Origin: RUG12395 sp034178705
Lineage (GTDB): Bacteria > Bacillota > Clostridia > Oscillospirales > CAG-272
DNA length: 7,332 nt
Assembly: GCA_034178705.1 (NCBI GenBank)
Contig: JAXFQY010000012.1
Coordinates: 1 to 7,332 of the forward strand
Direction of reading: 5' to 3'
The notes below the pieces were generated by a model. It ran no database searches and was not told the origin of the DNA. It saw only the letters and a list, made by a program, of their open reading frames with translations. Shown piece by piece: positions 1 through 6,397 of this stretch; within the stretch, counting starts at the first letter, position 1; the number at the start of each line of letters is the position of its first letter. The position numbers were made by a program, and so were the translations under genes.

Positions 1-735
1 AACCAAAAACAATTGCTGCCGCTTTTGGAGGGAAGCGCGGATGCTGTGGAAGAATACCGTGAAATTCTTCATAAGCTTGATGCCGGGTTCAGCGCGCCGC
101 TTGCCTATGCCGGATGGGAGGATCTGATTGTTCCGGTGGGAAGTGAGTGCCTGAAATGGTATGCCGGCAAATCAACGGGAGAAGCGGTCCTTGCCGTAAT
201 GAACCGTGCACTTCGGGATTCCATTGAAAATAACACCCATTCCTGTGCGGAGATTGTAGAGGATCTGACGCTGGAGGAAACGGCGCAGTTGGTCGGTATC
301 GCATTTACCAGAGCAGCGGGTGCCGATTGTGCTCTGATCTCCCTTGGTGAATACCATGACGGAAAGGAGAACGAATTCGGTGTAAACGGATGCCTTTGGA
401 GAGGTCCGGTCACCGATGAGGTCATTGGTATGGTAAACCCGCTGGGCTGGGTGGATACCGTAAAAACATTTGTCCTGACAGGGAAGGAAATCCAACAACT
501 GGCTACCGATGGATACGATTTATTTGATGACGAAAATCCATTCCCGTATGTTTTGACAATTTCCGGCGATGCGGAGCTTGATGAAATGCGGGAATACACA
601 GTCGTGATCTGCGGATATACCGAGGAGGTGAAAAGTCAGGGACATATGCAGGACACAAAAGTCTGCGGAATGGATGCCCTACGGGATTATCTGACCGAGC
701 TTGGTACTGTTACAAAGGCGAACATCTGCGGATGA
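1..735 (+). CDS. C-terminal part of a solute-binding protein fused to a 5'-nucleotidase C-terminal-like domain (5' end outside window)
   Basis: The frame is open from base 1 (N-Q-K-Q-L-L-P...), so the true start lies upstream; 244 residues are visible. The first ~75 look like the end of a family 1 extracellular solute-binding protein: a helix with AVEEYREILHKLDAG, an aromatic GWEDLI segment, a small domain with LKWYAGKSTGEAV, and VMNRALRDSIEN, resembling the usual 'iqnRvqlYlnE' tail of sugar-binding lipoproteins. Residues ~90-240 resemble the 5'-nucleotidase C-terminal domain: GADCALISLGEYHDG stands where the family has GADiAlvn-GGiR, then RGPVTDEVIGMVNPLGWVDTV, the ltGkel-like VLTGKEIQQL, REYTVVICGY, and a closing GMDALRDYLTELG. 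The family's GGIR arginine motif is not conserved, so nucleotide hydrolysis by this part is unlikely and a binding role is more plausible. The protein is presumably extracytoplasmic, though its signal peptide would lie outside the window. The nucleotidase-fold call is firmer than the solute-binding call. Confidence 0.7.
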   Translation, partial: NQKQLLPLLEGSADAVEEYREILHKLDAGFSAPLAYAGWEDLIVPVGSECLKWYAGKSTGEAVLAVMNRALRDSIENNTHSCAEIVEDLTLEETAQLVGIAFTRAAGADCALISLGEYHDGKENEFGVNGCLWRGPVTDEVIGMVNPLGWVDTVKTFVLTGKEIQQLATDGYDLFDDENPFPYVLTISGDAELDEMREYTVVICGYTEEVKSQGHMQDTKVCGMDALRDYLTELGTVTKANICG

Positions 736-899
736 CATCTGATCGGTGACAGATCCTGTTCCCGCAATCGAAGGGAGCTCCTTTTGGTTGGCACGGTTTT
801 TCCGCTTACCATCCCATCCGCCGGAACTCCGACAAAACGGGACAACGACCGGAAAGCACCTGTTAAGGATTTTTCCCTGTTTTCTCGGCAGCGTATTCA

Positions 900-944
900 A
901 AAAAGCAAGCCCTCAGAAGCGTACGCTACTGCACTCGGCTTTTT
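900..944. repeat. Inverted repeat AAAAAGC/GCTTTTT around a palindrome
   Basis: AAAAAGC at 900-906 pairs with GCTTTTT at 938-944. Inside lies the perfect 10-base palindrome AGCGTACGCT (918-927), flanked by CAG and CTG. The T-run at the 3' foot of either strand gives a bidirectional terminator-like look, but the outer stem is short and mostly A-T, with an internal loop of six to seven bases on each side. It could be the weak terminator of the upstream secreted-protein gene, although it lies about 165 bases beyond its stop. Confidence 0.3.
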
Positions 945-1051
945 AACCGACGCTCCGTTCGGGATATCCGGTCTGATCAACGCGGAAAATAATTGAAATC
1001 GGGAGCCGGATATTTACCAAATGTGAATTCGAAGTCAAATAAGGACTCTAT

Positions 1052-1081
1052 GATTCGTAGATCATCAAAACTCTACGCATC
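1052..1081. repeat. Inverted repeat upstream of the XRE regulator
   Basis: GATTCGTAGA (1052-1061) is the reverse complement of TCTACGCATC (1072-1081) except for one mismatch, with a 10-base loop. No T-tract follows, so it is not a classical terminator. It lies about 57 bases before the start codon of the helix-turn-helix gene and may be an operator or a leader hairpin. No partner copy elsewhere in the window was noticed. Confidence 0.35.
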
Positions 1082-1138
1082 GTGTGTGTTCATCAAATCA
1101 TTTATCCTATAAAGTAACGGTGGAAAGGAGGAAACCCG

Positions 1139-1744
1139 ATGGACCAAATCAAAATCGGAAAATTCATTGCCGATACAAGGAAAGAAAAAAACATGACACA
1201 AAAGCAACTTGCCGACGCACTATCCATCAGCGATAAAACAGTCTCAAAATGGGAGTGCGGAAAAGGGCTGCCGGAGGTTTCTCTTATGCTGCCGTTATGC
1301 GAGAGATTACAAATTACCGTGAACGACCTGCTGACCGGTGCAAGAGTCTCCGAGGCCGATTATCAGAAGAAAGCGGAGGATAATATGATGGATTTGATGA
1401 AAGAAAACGAAGAAAACAAAAAGCGAATGGTGCTGTCCGTCGTGTGTGGCGTTATTACAATCATTGCGGTAGTATCTCTGATTGTTATAGCTTCCTCTAT
1501 TGAAATGCCGACAATAGCGAGAATTGCTTTAATTGTATTTGCGATTGCAACGGCTGTTGCCGGTATCGGAGCTGCCGCTATGCTTGAAGTAAAAGCCGGG
1601 TATTATGAGTGTCCGCATTGCAAAGCATTATTTGTTCCGTCAATAGGCGAATATGTTAAGGGATACCATACATTAACCAAGCGTAGATTGACCTGTCACG
1701 AATGTGGTAAGGTTGGAATGTGTAAGCACCGGATTATCCGATAG
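1139..1744 (+). CDS. XRE-family helix-turn-helix regulator with two membrane helices and a C-terminal zinc ribbon
   Basis: This 201-aa protein has three parts. Residues ~5-62 form a Cro/C1-type helix-turn-helix: IGKFIADTRKEKNMTQKQLA, then the recognition region SISDKTVSKWECGKGLPEV, a very common clostridial form. After a charged linker (~70-96) two hydrophobic segments follow, ~97-119 and ~124-148, which should anchor it in the cytoplasmic membrane. The tail holds a probable zinc ribbon with Cys158-x2-Cys161 (CPHC) and Cys186-x2-Cys189 (CHEC), plus Cys195 and His197. The ATG is set by AAAGGAGG at 1124-1131, seven bases upstream. A terminator follows directly, so the gene is probably transcribed alone. 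It most likely binds DNA near its own gene; the signal and target are unknown. Whether the zinc ribbon senses metal or redox state, or is only structural, cannot be told from sequence. Confidence 0.88.
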   Translation: MDQIKIGKFIADTRKEKNMTQKQLADALSISDKTVSKWECGKGLPEVSLMLPLCERLQITVNDLLTGARVSEADYQKKAEDNMMDLMKENEENKKRMVLSVVCGVITIIAVVSLIVIASSIEMPTIARIALIVFAIATAVAGIGAAAMLEVKAGYYECPHCKALFVPSIGEYVKGYHTLTKRRLTCHECGKVGMCKHRIIR

Positions 1745-1780
1745 GCAAAATGCACTTATCAGCACAATATATACTTCTAA

Positions 1781-1810
1781 GGGGCCGCAGTTCTGCGGCT
1801 CCGTTTATAT
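1781..1810 (+). terminator. Rho-independent terminator after the XRE regulator
   Basis: GGGGCCGCAG (1781-1790) pairs with CTGCGGCTCC (1793-1802) with one G-T wobble. The closing pair probably opens to leave a GTTC tetraloop. The stem is very G-C rich and is followed by GTTTATATAT, an adequate U-rich tail. It separates the XRE gene from the TetR operon. Confidence 0.85.
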
Positions 1811-1835
1811 ATCCAAATAAATTTTCAGAAGGGTC

Positions 1836-1864
1836 TTCTCAAAATCGGTCAACGACTTTATAAT
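1836..1864 (+). promoter_or_regulatory. Sigma-A-type promoter of the TetR-ABC operon
   Basis: A perfect -10 hexamer TATAAT lies at 1859-1864, and TTCTCA (1836-1841, four of six matches to TTGACA) stands 17 bases upstream. Transcription would start near 1871, giving a leader of about 28 bases before the TetR start codon. Operator-like half-sites overlap the -35/spacer and the start point, which fits repression. Confidence 0.65.
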
Positions 1865-1887
1865 AATATTGACCGAATCGGTTAACG
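1836..1887. promoter_or_regulatory. Probable TetR operator region with two sites 33 bases apart
   Basis: TTGACCGA-A-TCGGTTAA (1869-1885) is a 17-base pseudo-palindrome with seven of eight positions symmetric, lying over the predicted transcription start. A second copy of the right arm, ATCGGTCAACG (1844-1854), repeats ATCGGTTAACG (1877-1887) with one difference, exactly 33 bases (about three helical turns) upstream. The left arm of that second site (1836-1843, TTCTCAAA) matches only four of eight positions and coincides with the -35 element. This layout suits autorepression by the adjacent TetR protein. Binding itself is inferred. Confidence 0.65.
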
Positions 1888-1898
1888 GAGGTTACTCT

Positions 1899-2510
1899 AT
1901 GAACGAAAGGTTCTTTTCTTTGCCCACAGAAAAGCAGCAGGCAATCATAAACGCAGGATACAGGGTATTTTCACAGAACTCCTATAAAAACAGTCCTATG
2001 AGTGAGATCGCAGATGTGGCGGGCATCAGCAAATCCTTGCTTTTTCATTACTTTCACAACAAAAAAGAGTTGTATATGTTTCTGTGGGAAAAATGCGCAG
2101 AGATTACCATTGGGTATTTGACAAAGTACAACTGTTACGGACAGAAAAATCTGTTTGAAAGCATGGAAAAAGGCATGCAGGCTAAGATGGAAATCGTTCG
2201 CCTCTACCCCGATATGGCGAACTTTACCATCAAGGCTTTTTACGAAAAGGATGCAGAAATTTCCGCCGCCGTACAGGAAAGCTACCATAAATACTTCAAT
2301 CTGAAAGCGGATAAGACACTGCTGAATATAAATCCGGAACAGTTTATTCCGGGACTTGATATTGAGATGATGTATCGTGATATGTATTGGGCGTCTGAGG
2401 GGTTCCTTTGGGAGATGGTTCAGCGGGGCAACGTGGATGTGGAACAGATGGAAAAGGGCTTTTCAAAGCTGATGAATTTTTGGAAGAGTATTTATCTTCG
2501 GAAGGAGTGA
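1899..2510 (+). CDS. TetR/AcrR-family transcriptional repressor of the ABC operon
   Basis: The protein has 203 residues, the normal length for the family. The N-terminal DNA-binding domain covers ~10-60: QQAIINAGYRVFSQNSYKNS, then the helix-turn-helix MSEIADVAGISKSLLFHYF (34-52) followed by NKKELYMFL, the classic TetR signature. The rest is a helical ligand and dimer domain with no ligand clue; its family members usually bind small hydrophobic or cationic compounds. I chose ATG at 1899 because CGGAGG (1886-1891) sits seven bases before it; an in-frame TTG at 1869 lies inside the operator palindrome and lacks a ribosome binding site. The stop is six bases before the ABC ATPase start, with that gene's Shine-Dalgarno inside the last TetR codons, so the genes are co-transcribed and probably translationally coupled. 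It likely represses its own operon. Confidence 0.93.
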   Translation: MNERFFSLPTEKQQAIINAGYRVFSQNSYKNSPMSEIADVAGISKSLLFHYFHNKKELYMFLWEKCAEITIGYLTKYNCYGQKNLFESMEKGMQAKMEIVRLYPDMANFTIKAFYEKDAEISAAVQESYHKYFNLKADKTLLNINPEQFIPGLDIEMMYRDMYWASEGFLWEMVQRGNVDVEQMEKGFSKLMNFWKSIYLRKE

Positions 2511-2516
2511 CGGAAT

Positions 2517-3398
2517 ATGGAGATCATTAAAACGACAAAGCTCACAAAATACTACGGCAAGGCAAGAGGTATCACTGGGCTTGACCTGACTGTGTCACAG
2601 GGCGAATTCTTTGGCTTCATTGGCCCGAACGGCGCCGGAAAATCCACGACAATCCGAACTCTGCTCGGGCTGATTTCCCCTACCTCCGGTCGTGCAATGA
2701 TATTTGGAAAAGATGTCACAAAAGAAAAAGAATCCATTTTACAGGATATCGGCTATCTTCCCTCGGAAGCATTATTTTACCAAGGAATGAAGGTGAAAGA
2801 TATATTGAAGCTATCCGCCGATCTGCGGAAAAAGGATTGCAAGGCAGAAGCAAAATTGCTCTGTGAGCGCTTACAGCTTGATCCCTCCCGAAAGATTGAT
2901 GAGCTTTCCTTCGGTAACAGAAAGAAGGTCGCCATTGTCTGTGCTTTACAGCATCGACCGGGATTACTGGTGCTGGACGAACCGACGGGAGGACTCGATC
3001 CGCTGATGCAAAAAGAGTTTTTTGACATCCTGCGGGAGAGAAACAAGAAAGGCACAACGATTTTCTTATCCAGCCATATTCTCTCGGAAATTCAGCGCAA
3101 TTGTACCCGTGCGGCGATTATCCGTGACGGCAGAATCATTGCCTGCGACAGTGTGGATGCTCTTTCCAAAACCAATGCAAAGCGCATAACCGTTCACGGT
3201 ATGATAGACCTTGAACATTTAAGCGGCATTCGTGACAGAAAAGAAACGAAAGACTCGGTCAGTTTCCTTTACAGCGGAGATATGGGCAGCTTACTGCGCA
3301 CACTGTCTTCAGGTCAGGTTGATGACCTTACGGTTACGGAGCCGGATCTGGAAGAAGTGTTTCTTCATTATTATGAAAAGGAGGAGATGACGGTATGA
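2517..3398 (+). CDS. ABC transporter ATP-binding protein (BcrA/EcsA-like exporter type)
   Basis: This 293-aa cytoplasmic ATPase should power the membrane partner encoded next. The nucleotide-binding domain fills ~1-215: Walker A GPNGAGKST (36-44), IGYLPSE (78-84, Ser where many relatives have the Q-loop Gln), a signature LSFGN (130-134, a variant of LSGGQ common in this exporter group), Walker B LLVLDEP (150-156), D-loop GGLD (158-161) and H-loop His187 in SSH. The C-terminal ~80 residues form the extra domain usual in the CcmA/BcrA/Nod-type group, ending in DLEEVFLHYY. AAGGAG at 2502-2507, overlapping the TetR end, supports the ATG. The last four bases overlap the permease start (ATGA). Families of this type export peptides, antibiotics or other amphipathic compounds, or serve in membrane homeostasis; the substrate here is unknown. 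Confidence 0.93.
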   Translation: MEIIKTTKLTKYYGKARGITGLDLTVSQGEFFGFIGPNGAGKSTTIRTLLGLISPTSGRAMIFGKDVTKEKESILQDIGYLPSEALFYQGMKVKDILKLSADLRKKDCKAEAKLLCERLQLDPSRKIDELSFGNRKKVAIVCALQHRPGLLVLDEPTGGLDPLMQKEFFDILRERNKKGTTIFLSSHILSEIQRNCTRAAIIRDGRIIACDSVDALSKTNAKRITVHGMIDLEHLSGIRDRKETKDSVSFLYSGDMGSLLRTLSSGQVDDLTVTEPDLEEVFLHYYEKEEMTV

Positions 3399-4180
3399 CG
3401 CTTGTAAAACACGAACTGAGGCAAGGCAAGACTTCCTTTTTGATATGGACAGTTGCTATCGGATTTCTTCTTGCAACCTGTATTTTTCTGTTCCCTGAAA
3501 TGAAAGGACAGATGGACGCTGTAAACGATATGTTCGCCTCTATGGGCTCTTTTACCGAGGCATTCGGTATGGACCGTTTGAACTTCGGAACGCTTATCGG
3601 TTTTTATGCTGTTGAGTGCGGCAATATTCTGGGACTTGGCGGCGCATTTTATGCTTCTCTTTGTGGAGTCGGTATTCTCAGTAAAGAAGAAAAGGACAAA
3701 ACGGCGGAATTTCTGCTGACTCATCCCGTCAGCCGCAAAAGCGTTATTACCGAAAAGCTGATTGCGGTGCTTATTCAGATCACAGCTATGAATATCATGA
3801 TTTATGCACTTGCTGTCGGTTCTATAGCCGCTGTCGGTGAGACAATCCCCCTAAAAGAAATCAGTCTTATGCATCTTGCTTATTATCTGCTCCAGTTAGA
3901 ACTTGCGGGAATTTGCTTCGGTATTTCGGCTTTCCTTCGCAAAGGCAGCGTAGGTATAGGACTCGGCATTGCCGTTATGATGTATTTTCTGAACCTGATT
4001 GCAAACATTGCCGATGTCGCCAAATTTCTGAAGTACATAACACCGTTTGGATATTGCGAGGGCGCTGACATTGTATCGAACGGAAGTTTAGACAGCATTT
4101 TGGTTGTTATCGGTGCAGCCATAGGAATTGGCGGAATCATGATTGCTTATCTGAAATACACGACGAAAGATATACATTAA
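3395..4180 (+). CDS. ABC-2 type transporter permease
   Basis: This 261-aa integral membrane protein is the partner of the ATPase just upstream, joined by a four-base ATGA overlap and preceded by AAAGGAGGAG inside the ATPase gene, so the two should be made in matched amounts. About six hydrophobic segments are visible: ~14-33, 66-95, 121-147, 158-181, 186-208 and 234-254. Between the second and third lies the ABC-2 family cytoplasmic motif KEEKDKTAEFLLTHPVSRKS (98-117), which matches the 'KEEedgTlefLLslPvsR' pattern and probably contacts the ATPase. The transporter would act as two ATPases plus two permease chains. A strong terminator ends the operon 16 bases after the stop. The direction is probably export, inferred from family and TetR control; no substrate can be named. 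Confidence 0.9.
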   Translation: MTLVKHELRQGKTSFLIWTVAIGFLLATCIFLFPEMKGQMDAVNDMFASMGSFTEAFGMDRLNFGTLIGFYAVECGNILGLGGAFYASLCGVGILSKEEKDKTAEFLLTHPVSRKSVITEKLIAVLIQITAMNIMIYALAVGSIAAVGETIPLKEISLMHLAYYLLQLELAGICFGISAFLRKGSVGIGLGIAVMMYFLNLIANIADVAKFLKYITPFGYCEGADIVSNGSLDSILVVIGAAIGIGGIMIAYLKYTTKDIH

Positions 4181-4195
4181 AATGTTCCGTATGAT

Positions 4196-4233
4196 CGGCG
4201 GCAGGAAAGAATTCCTGCCGTCGTTTCTGTTTT
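4196..4233 (+). terminator. Rho-independent terminator of the TetR-ABC operon
   Basis: CGGCGGCAGGAA (4196-4207) pairs with TTCCTGCCGTCG (4212-4223) over 12 base pairs with one G-T wobble and an AGAA loop, followed by TTTCTGTTTT. It starts 16 bases after the permease stop. Its T-tract overlaps the end of the convergent TnpV remnant. Confidence 0.92.
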
Positions 4234-4456
4234 AGGTGTTAATCCAATCGTTGTTTACAATTTCTGTGGCTCTGCCGCGGATCTTATCCATCCGACCACC
4301 CCACTCCCTTTCCTGTTCTGCTTTGCGTGTTTCGGTTACGCCCTCGCGCTCTGTCATCTGTTTCGCAAACTGAAAGAACATATCTTCAGCCTGCTTATCG
4401 AAGTTGGCAAGGGATCCATTCCGCTTACCGCTTGACAGCAGAAATGCTCGTACCTT
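4232..4456 (-). pseudogene. tnpV: Decayed TnpV-family transposon protein gene (C-terminal part)
   Basis: Read on the minus strand from 4456 down to the TAA at 4234-4232, one frame is open for 74 codons. It has the conserved TnpV C-terminal half: KVRAFLLSSGK, DKQAEDMFFQFAKQMTEREG, then VTE and finally KIRGRATEIVNNDWINT, close to the family's 'lltsGKLn...aDideqAedmf..lvkqmaereGvTE...MnniRaRAtEIvnheliy'. The segment has no start codon of its own, and an in-frame TGA (complement of 4457-4459) cuts it off from any N-terminal part. Full-length TnpV has roughly 120 residues. In another minus frame just upstream (about 4520-4580) a RYYQPE...IGRR stretch faintly recalls the family's N-terminus, suggesting frameshift plus stop, but this is uncertain. 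TnpV occurs in Tn4451-type and related clostridial mobile elements; its role is poorly known. Confidence 0.75.
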
Positions 4457-4794
4457 TCAGTTACTGTTCTCAAGGGTACGACGCTTGAAATTGCGTTTTC
4501 ATGCCGGAATGCTCTTCGCCCGATTCTCCAAGGACTCTGCGCTTCGGACGTGATGTTCGCCTCCGGTTGGTAATATCTGGCCGCGGGTCTGCCAATCCGA
4601 CACCGCATTTCTTCGGAATGCGAGCCTTTCTTTTTCCGGGCAAGGCATGACGGCGCTTGGCCTTTCTCACAGGAAGATTCTGCAGGATAATAACGAAAAC
4701 ATAACAGGACCCTTAATGGAAGCTTTGTGCAAAATGAAGAGTAATTTCCAGAGTGGCTTTTCCAATTTTATTATATTTACTTATGAAAAAAGTG
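4457..4794. other. Non-coding stretch, probably transposon debris
   Basis: No supportable gene lies here. The half next to the TnpV remnant (to about 4670) has open minus-strand frames rich in Arg and Lys that match no protein I recognise and lack ribosome binding sites. It may hold the frameshifted N-terminal end of TnpV. A short inverted repeat, CGTACC (4449-4454) and GGTACG (4475-4480), spans the edge. From about 4680 the sequence becomes A-T rich and leads into the promoter of the symporter gene. No terminal inverted repeats or integration sites of a mobile element were recognised. Confidence 0.5.
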
Positions 4795-4823
4795 TTGAAG
4801 AACGGAGAAACATATGGTAAAAT
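4795..4823 (+). promoter_or_regulatory. Sigma-A-type promoter of the symporter gene
   Basis: TTGAAG (4795-4800) and TAAAAT (4818-4823) are 17 bases apart, and TGG directly before the -10 gives an extended -10 (TGn). Transcription would begin near 4830, leaving a leader of about 48 bases with GGGAG at 4868-4872 just before the ATG. No operator symmetry was evident. Confidence 0.7.
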
Positions 4824-4877
4824 ATAAAAGTTATTTCTTCATCTTCCAATAAAAAAAGTCAGTTATCGGGAGAAAAT

Positions 4878-6377
4878 ATGGAACTTTTCGCTTTTATTCT
4901 TTACTTCGTTGTTGTCCTCGTAATCGGCGCGGTGTTTTTTCTGCGTTCCAAATCGGAAGGAGAAAAGGACTACTTCCTCGGCGGGAGAACAATGGGGCCG
5001 TTTGTCACCGCGATGAGTGCACAGGCGTCGGACATGTCGGGCTGGCTTCTGATGGGTTTCCCCGGCAGTATTCTCGCGTTCGGTATGGGACAGGCATGGA
5101 TCGGAATCGGCCTTGCAATCGGAACTGCACTGAACTGGATCTTTGTCGCTTCCCGTCTGCGCCGGTTTTCTAAGGCAGCAGGGGATTCCATAACCATTCC
5201 GCAGTACCTGTCAAACCGTTTCTGCACAAAGAGTCCGGTGCTTCAGGTAATCAGTGCCGTCATTTTCATCGTGTTTTTTACCATATACGTTGCCTCAGGG
5301 TTTGTATCGGGCGCAACAGTATTTTCAACCATTATTCCGGGCTTCGAGGGGCAGGAAGACCTCGCCATGCTGATCTTCGCCTCCATCATGATTCTATATA
5401 CTTTTCTGGGAGGCTACAAGGCGGTTTGCTGGACGGATTTTTTCCAGGGAATCATGATGCTGATTGCCCTGCTTGCCGTTCCGATCGTCATGGTTGTTAC
5501 AAAGGACCTGGATCATACCGCCATTTCACAGGCGCTTCCGTATGTGGACGGCACGATGTCCGTTTTCAATCAGAATATTTTCTCTGCAAGCTGGCAGGAG
5601 ATCGTATCGGGTCTTGCCTGGGGACTCGGATATTTCGGCATGCCGCATATCCTTGTCCGTTTTAGGGGCATTAAGAATTCCAAAATGATCAAGACGGCTG
5701 CCACCGTAGCCATCTCGTGGGTGGTGCTCACGCTCGGTGCCGCCATCGTTCTTGCCTATCTCGGAAGAATGGCGTACGGTGCCGAACTGCTTGCCAACGG
5801 CAATCAGAAGCTGATTTTCATAACGGCGGTACGGGATTTGTTCCCGGCGTTTATAGCGGGAATGCTGCTCTCGGCAATTATTGCCGCTGCCATGTCCACA
5901 GCGGATTCACAGCTTCTTGTTGCATCCTCCTCTTTCACAAATGATATTTACAGACCCGTCATTCGCAAGAACGCCTCCAACAAAGAGATGCTTTGGGTAG
6001 GCAGAGGCGTTGTCATGGTGATTGCCGTAGTTGCATATTTTATCGCTTCAAACGGCGGTAAAGGAGCACAGGCAATCATGAATATGGTTGAAAACGCATG
6101 GGGCGGCTTCGGCTCTGCATTCGGTCCCGTGATCCTCTGCTCGCTGTTCTGGAAGCGCTTTACGTATAAGGGCGCAATTGCGGGCGTCGTCGGCGGTGCG
6201 GTAACGGATGTTACATGGCTGCTCACACTTACCGAGAGAACGGGGATCTACGAGCTTTTGCCCGGTTTTATCGTCGGTGCGGTATGCTGTGTTGTCGTTT
6301 CGCTTCTCGATAAATCGCCCCGCGATGAAGTAAACGCACTCTTTGATCGGGCAATGTCAAGAGCAGCCGAAGAATAA
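4878..6377 (+). CDS. putP: Sodium/proline symporter, PutP-like (SSS family)
   Basis: The 499-aa membrane protein is almost the length of E. coli PutP (502 aa) and should import proline with sodium across the cytoplasmic membrane, for nutrition or osmoprotection. Landmarks in order: DYFLGGRTMGPFVTAMSAQA (31-50), then SDMSGWLLMG (51-60, with the Asp and Ser corresponding to the PutP sodium/proline site), SITIPQYLSNRF (104-115), FFTIYVASGFVSGA, TFLGGYKAVCWTDFFQG (175-191), LGYFGMPHILVRF, and AAAMSTADSQLLVASSSF (336-353), whose Ser-Thr pair (340-341) belongs to the conserved sodium site of helix 8. NMVENAWGGFGSAFGP fits the late transmembrane region. About 13 membrane helices are expected from the family. 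ATG at 4878 follows GGGAG at a short five-base spacing. It has its own promoter and a hairpin after the stop, so it is probably monocistronic. Proline is the best substrate guess; a related amino acid or betaine is possible. Confidence 0.9.
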   Translation: MELFAFILYFVVVLVIGAVFFLRSKSEGEKDYFLGGRTMGPFVTAMSAQASDMSGWLLMGFPGSILAFGMGQAWIGIGLAIGTALNWIFVASRLRRFSKAAGDSITIPQYLSNRFCTKSPVLQVISAVIFIVFFTIYVASGFVSGATVFSTIIPGFEGQEDLAMLIFASIMILYTFLGGYKAVCWTDFFQGIMMLIALLAVPIVMVVTKDLDHTAISQALPYVDGTMSVFNQNIFSASWQEIVSGLAWGLGYFGMPHILVRFRGIKNSKMIKTAATVAISWVVLTLGAAIVLAYLGRMAYGAELLANGNQKLIFITAVRDLFPAFIAGMLLSAIIAAAMSTADSQLLVASSSFTNDIYRPVIRKNASNKEMLWVGRGVVMVIAVVAYFIASNGGKGAQAIMNMVENAWGGFGSAFGPVILCSLFWKRFTYKGAIAGVVGGAVTDVTWLLTLTERTGIYELLPGFIVGAVCCVVVSLLDKSPRDEVNALFDRAMSRAAEE

Positions 6378-6397
6378 AAAACGGAATAAAGGCAAGC

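Larger units (their letters stand above)
736..1138. other. Intergenic region without a convincing gene
   Basis: About 400 bases separate the partial secreted-protein gene from the XRE regulator. Two short overlapping + frames (746-946 and 784-996) and one minus frame (679-900) are open, but none has a ribosome binding site or a recognisable protein pattern. The stretch contains three inverted repeats (900-944, 964-1013 and 1052-1081), listed separately where supportable. No convincing sigma-A promoter pair was found for the downstream regulator; TATAAA at 1108-1113 is a possible -10 element but lacks a good -35. The region could be decayed coding sequence or a long leader. Confidence 0.5.

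Noticed and set aside
746..996. Two overlapping short + frames (746-946 and 784-996) in the gap before the XRE gene
   Set aside because: They overlap each other in different frames, lack ribosome binding sites and resemble no known protein; more likely non-coding.
1869..1898. TTG at 1869 as an earlier start for the TetR gene
   Set aside because: It lies within the operator palindrome and next to the predicted transcription start and has no Shine-Dalgarno; ATG at 1899 has CGGAGG at ideal spacing and gives the normal family N-terminus.
4449..4480. CGTACC...GGTACG inverted repeat as a possible element end or attachment site
   Set aside because: Only six bases per arm, no target duplication, and no recombinase nearby.
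4470..4670. Arg/Lys-rich minus-strand frame of 66 codons
   Set aside because: No ribosome binding site, no family resemblance, and a composition typical of chance frames; it adjoins the decayed TnpV segment.
4878..6377. Pantothenate (PanF) or other SSS-family symporter instead of PutP
   Set aside because: The ASDMSGWLLMG segment, length near 500 and the overall motif order fit the proline branch better, though substrate specificity is still inferred.
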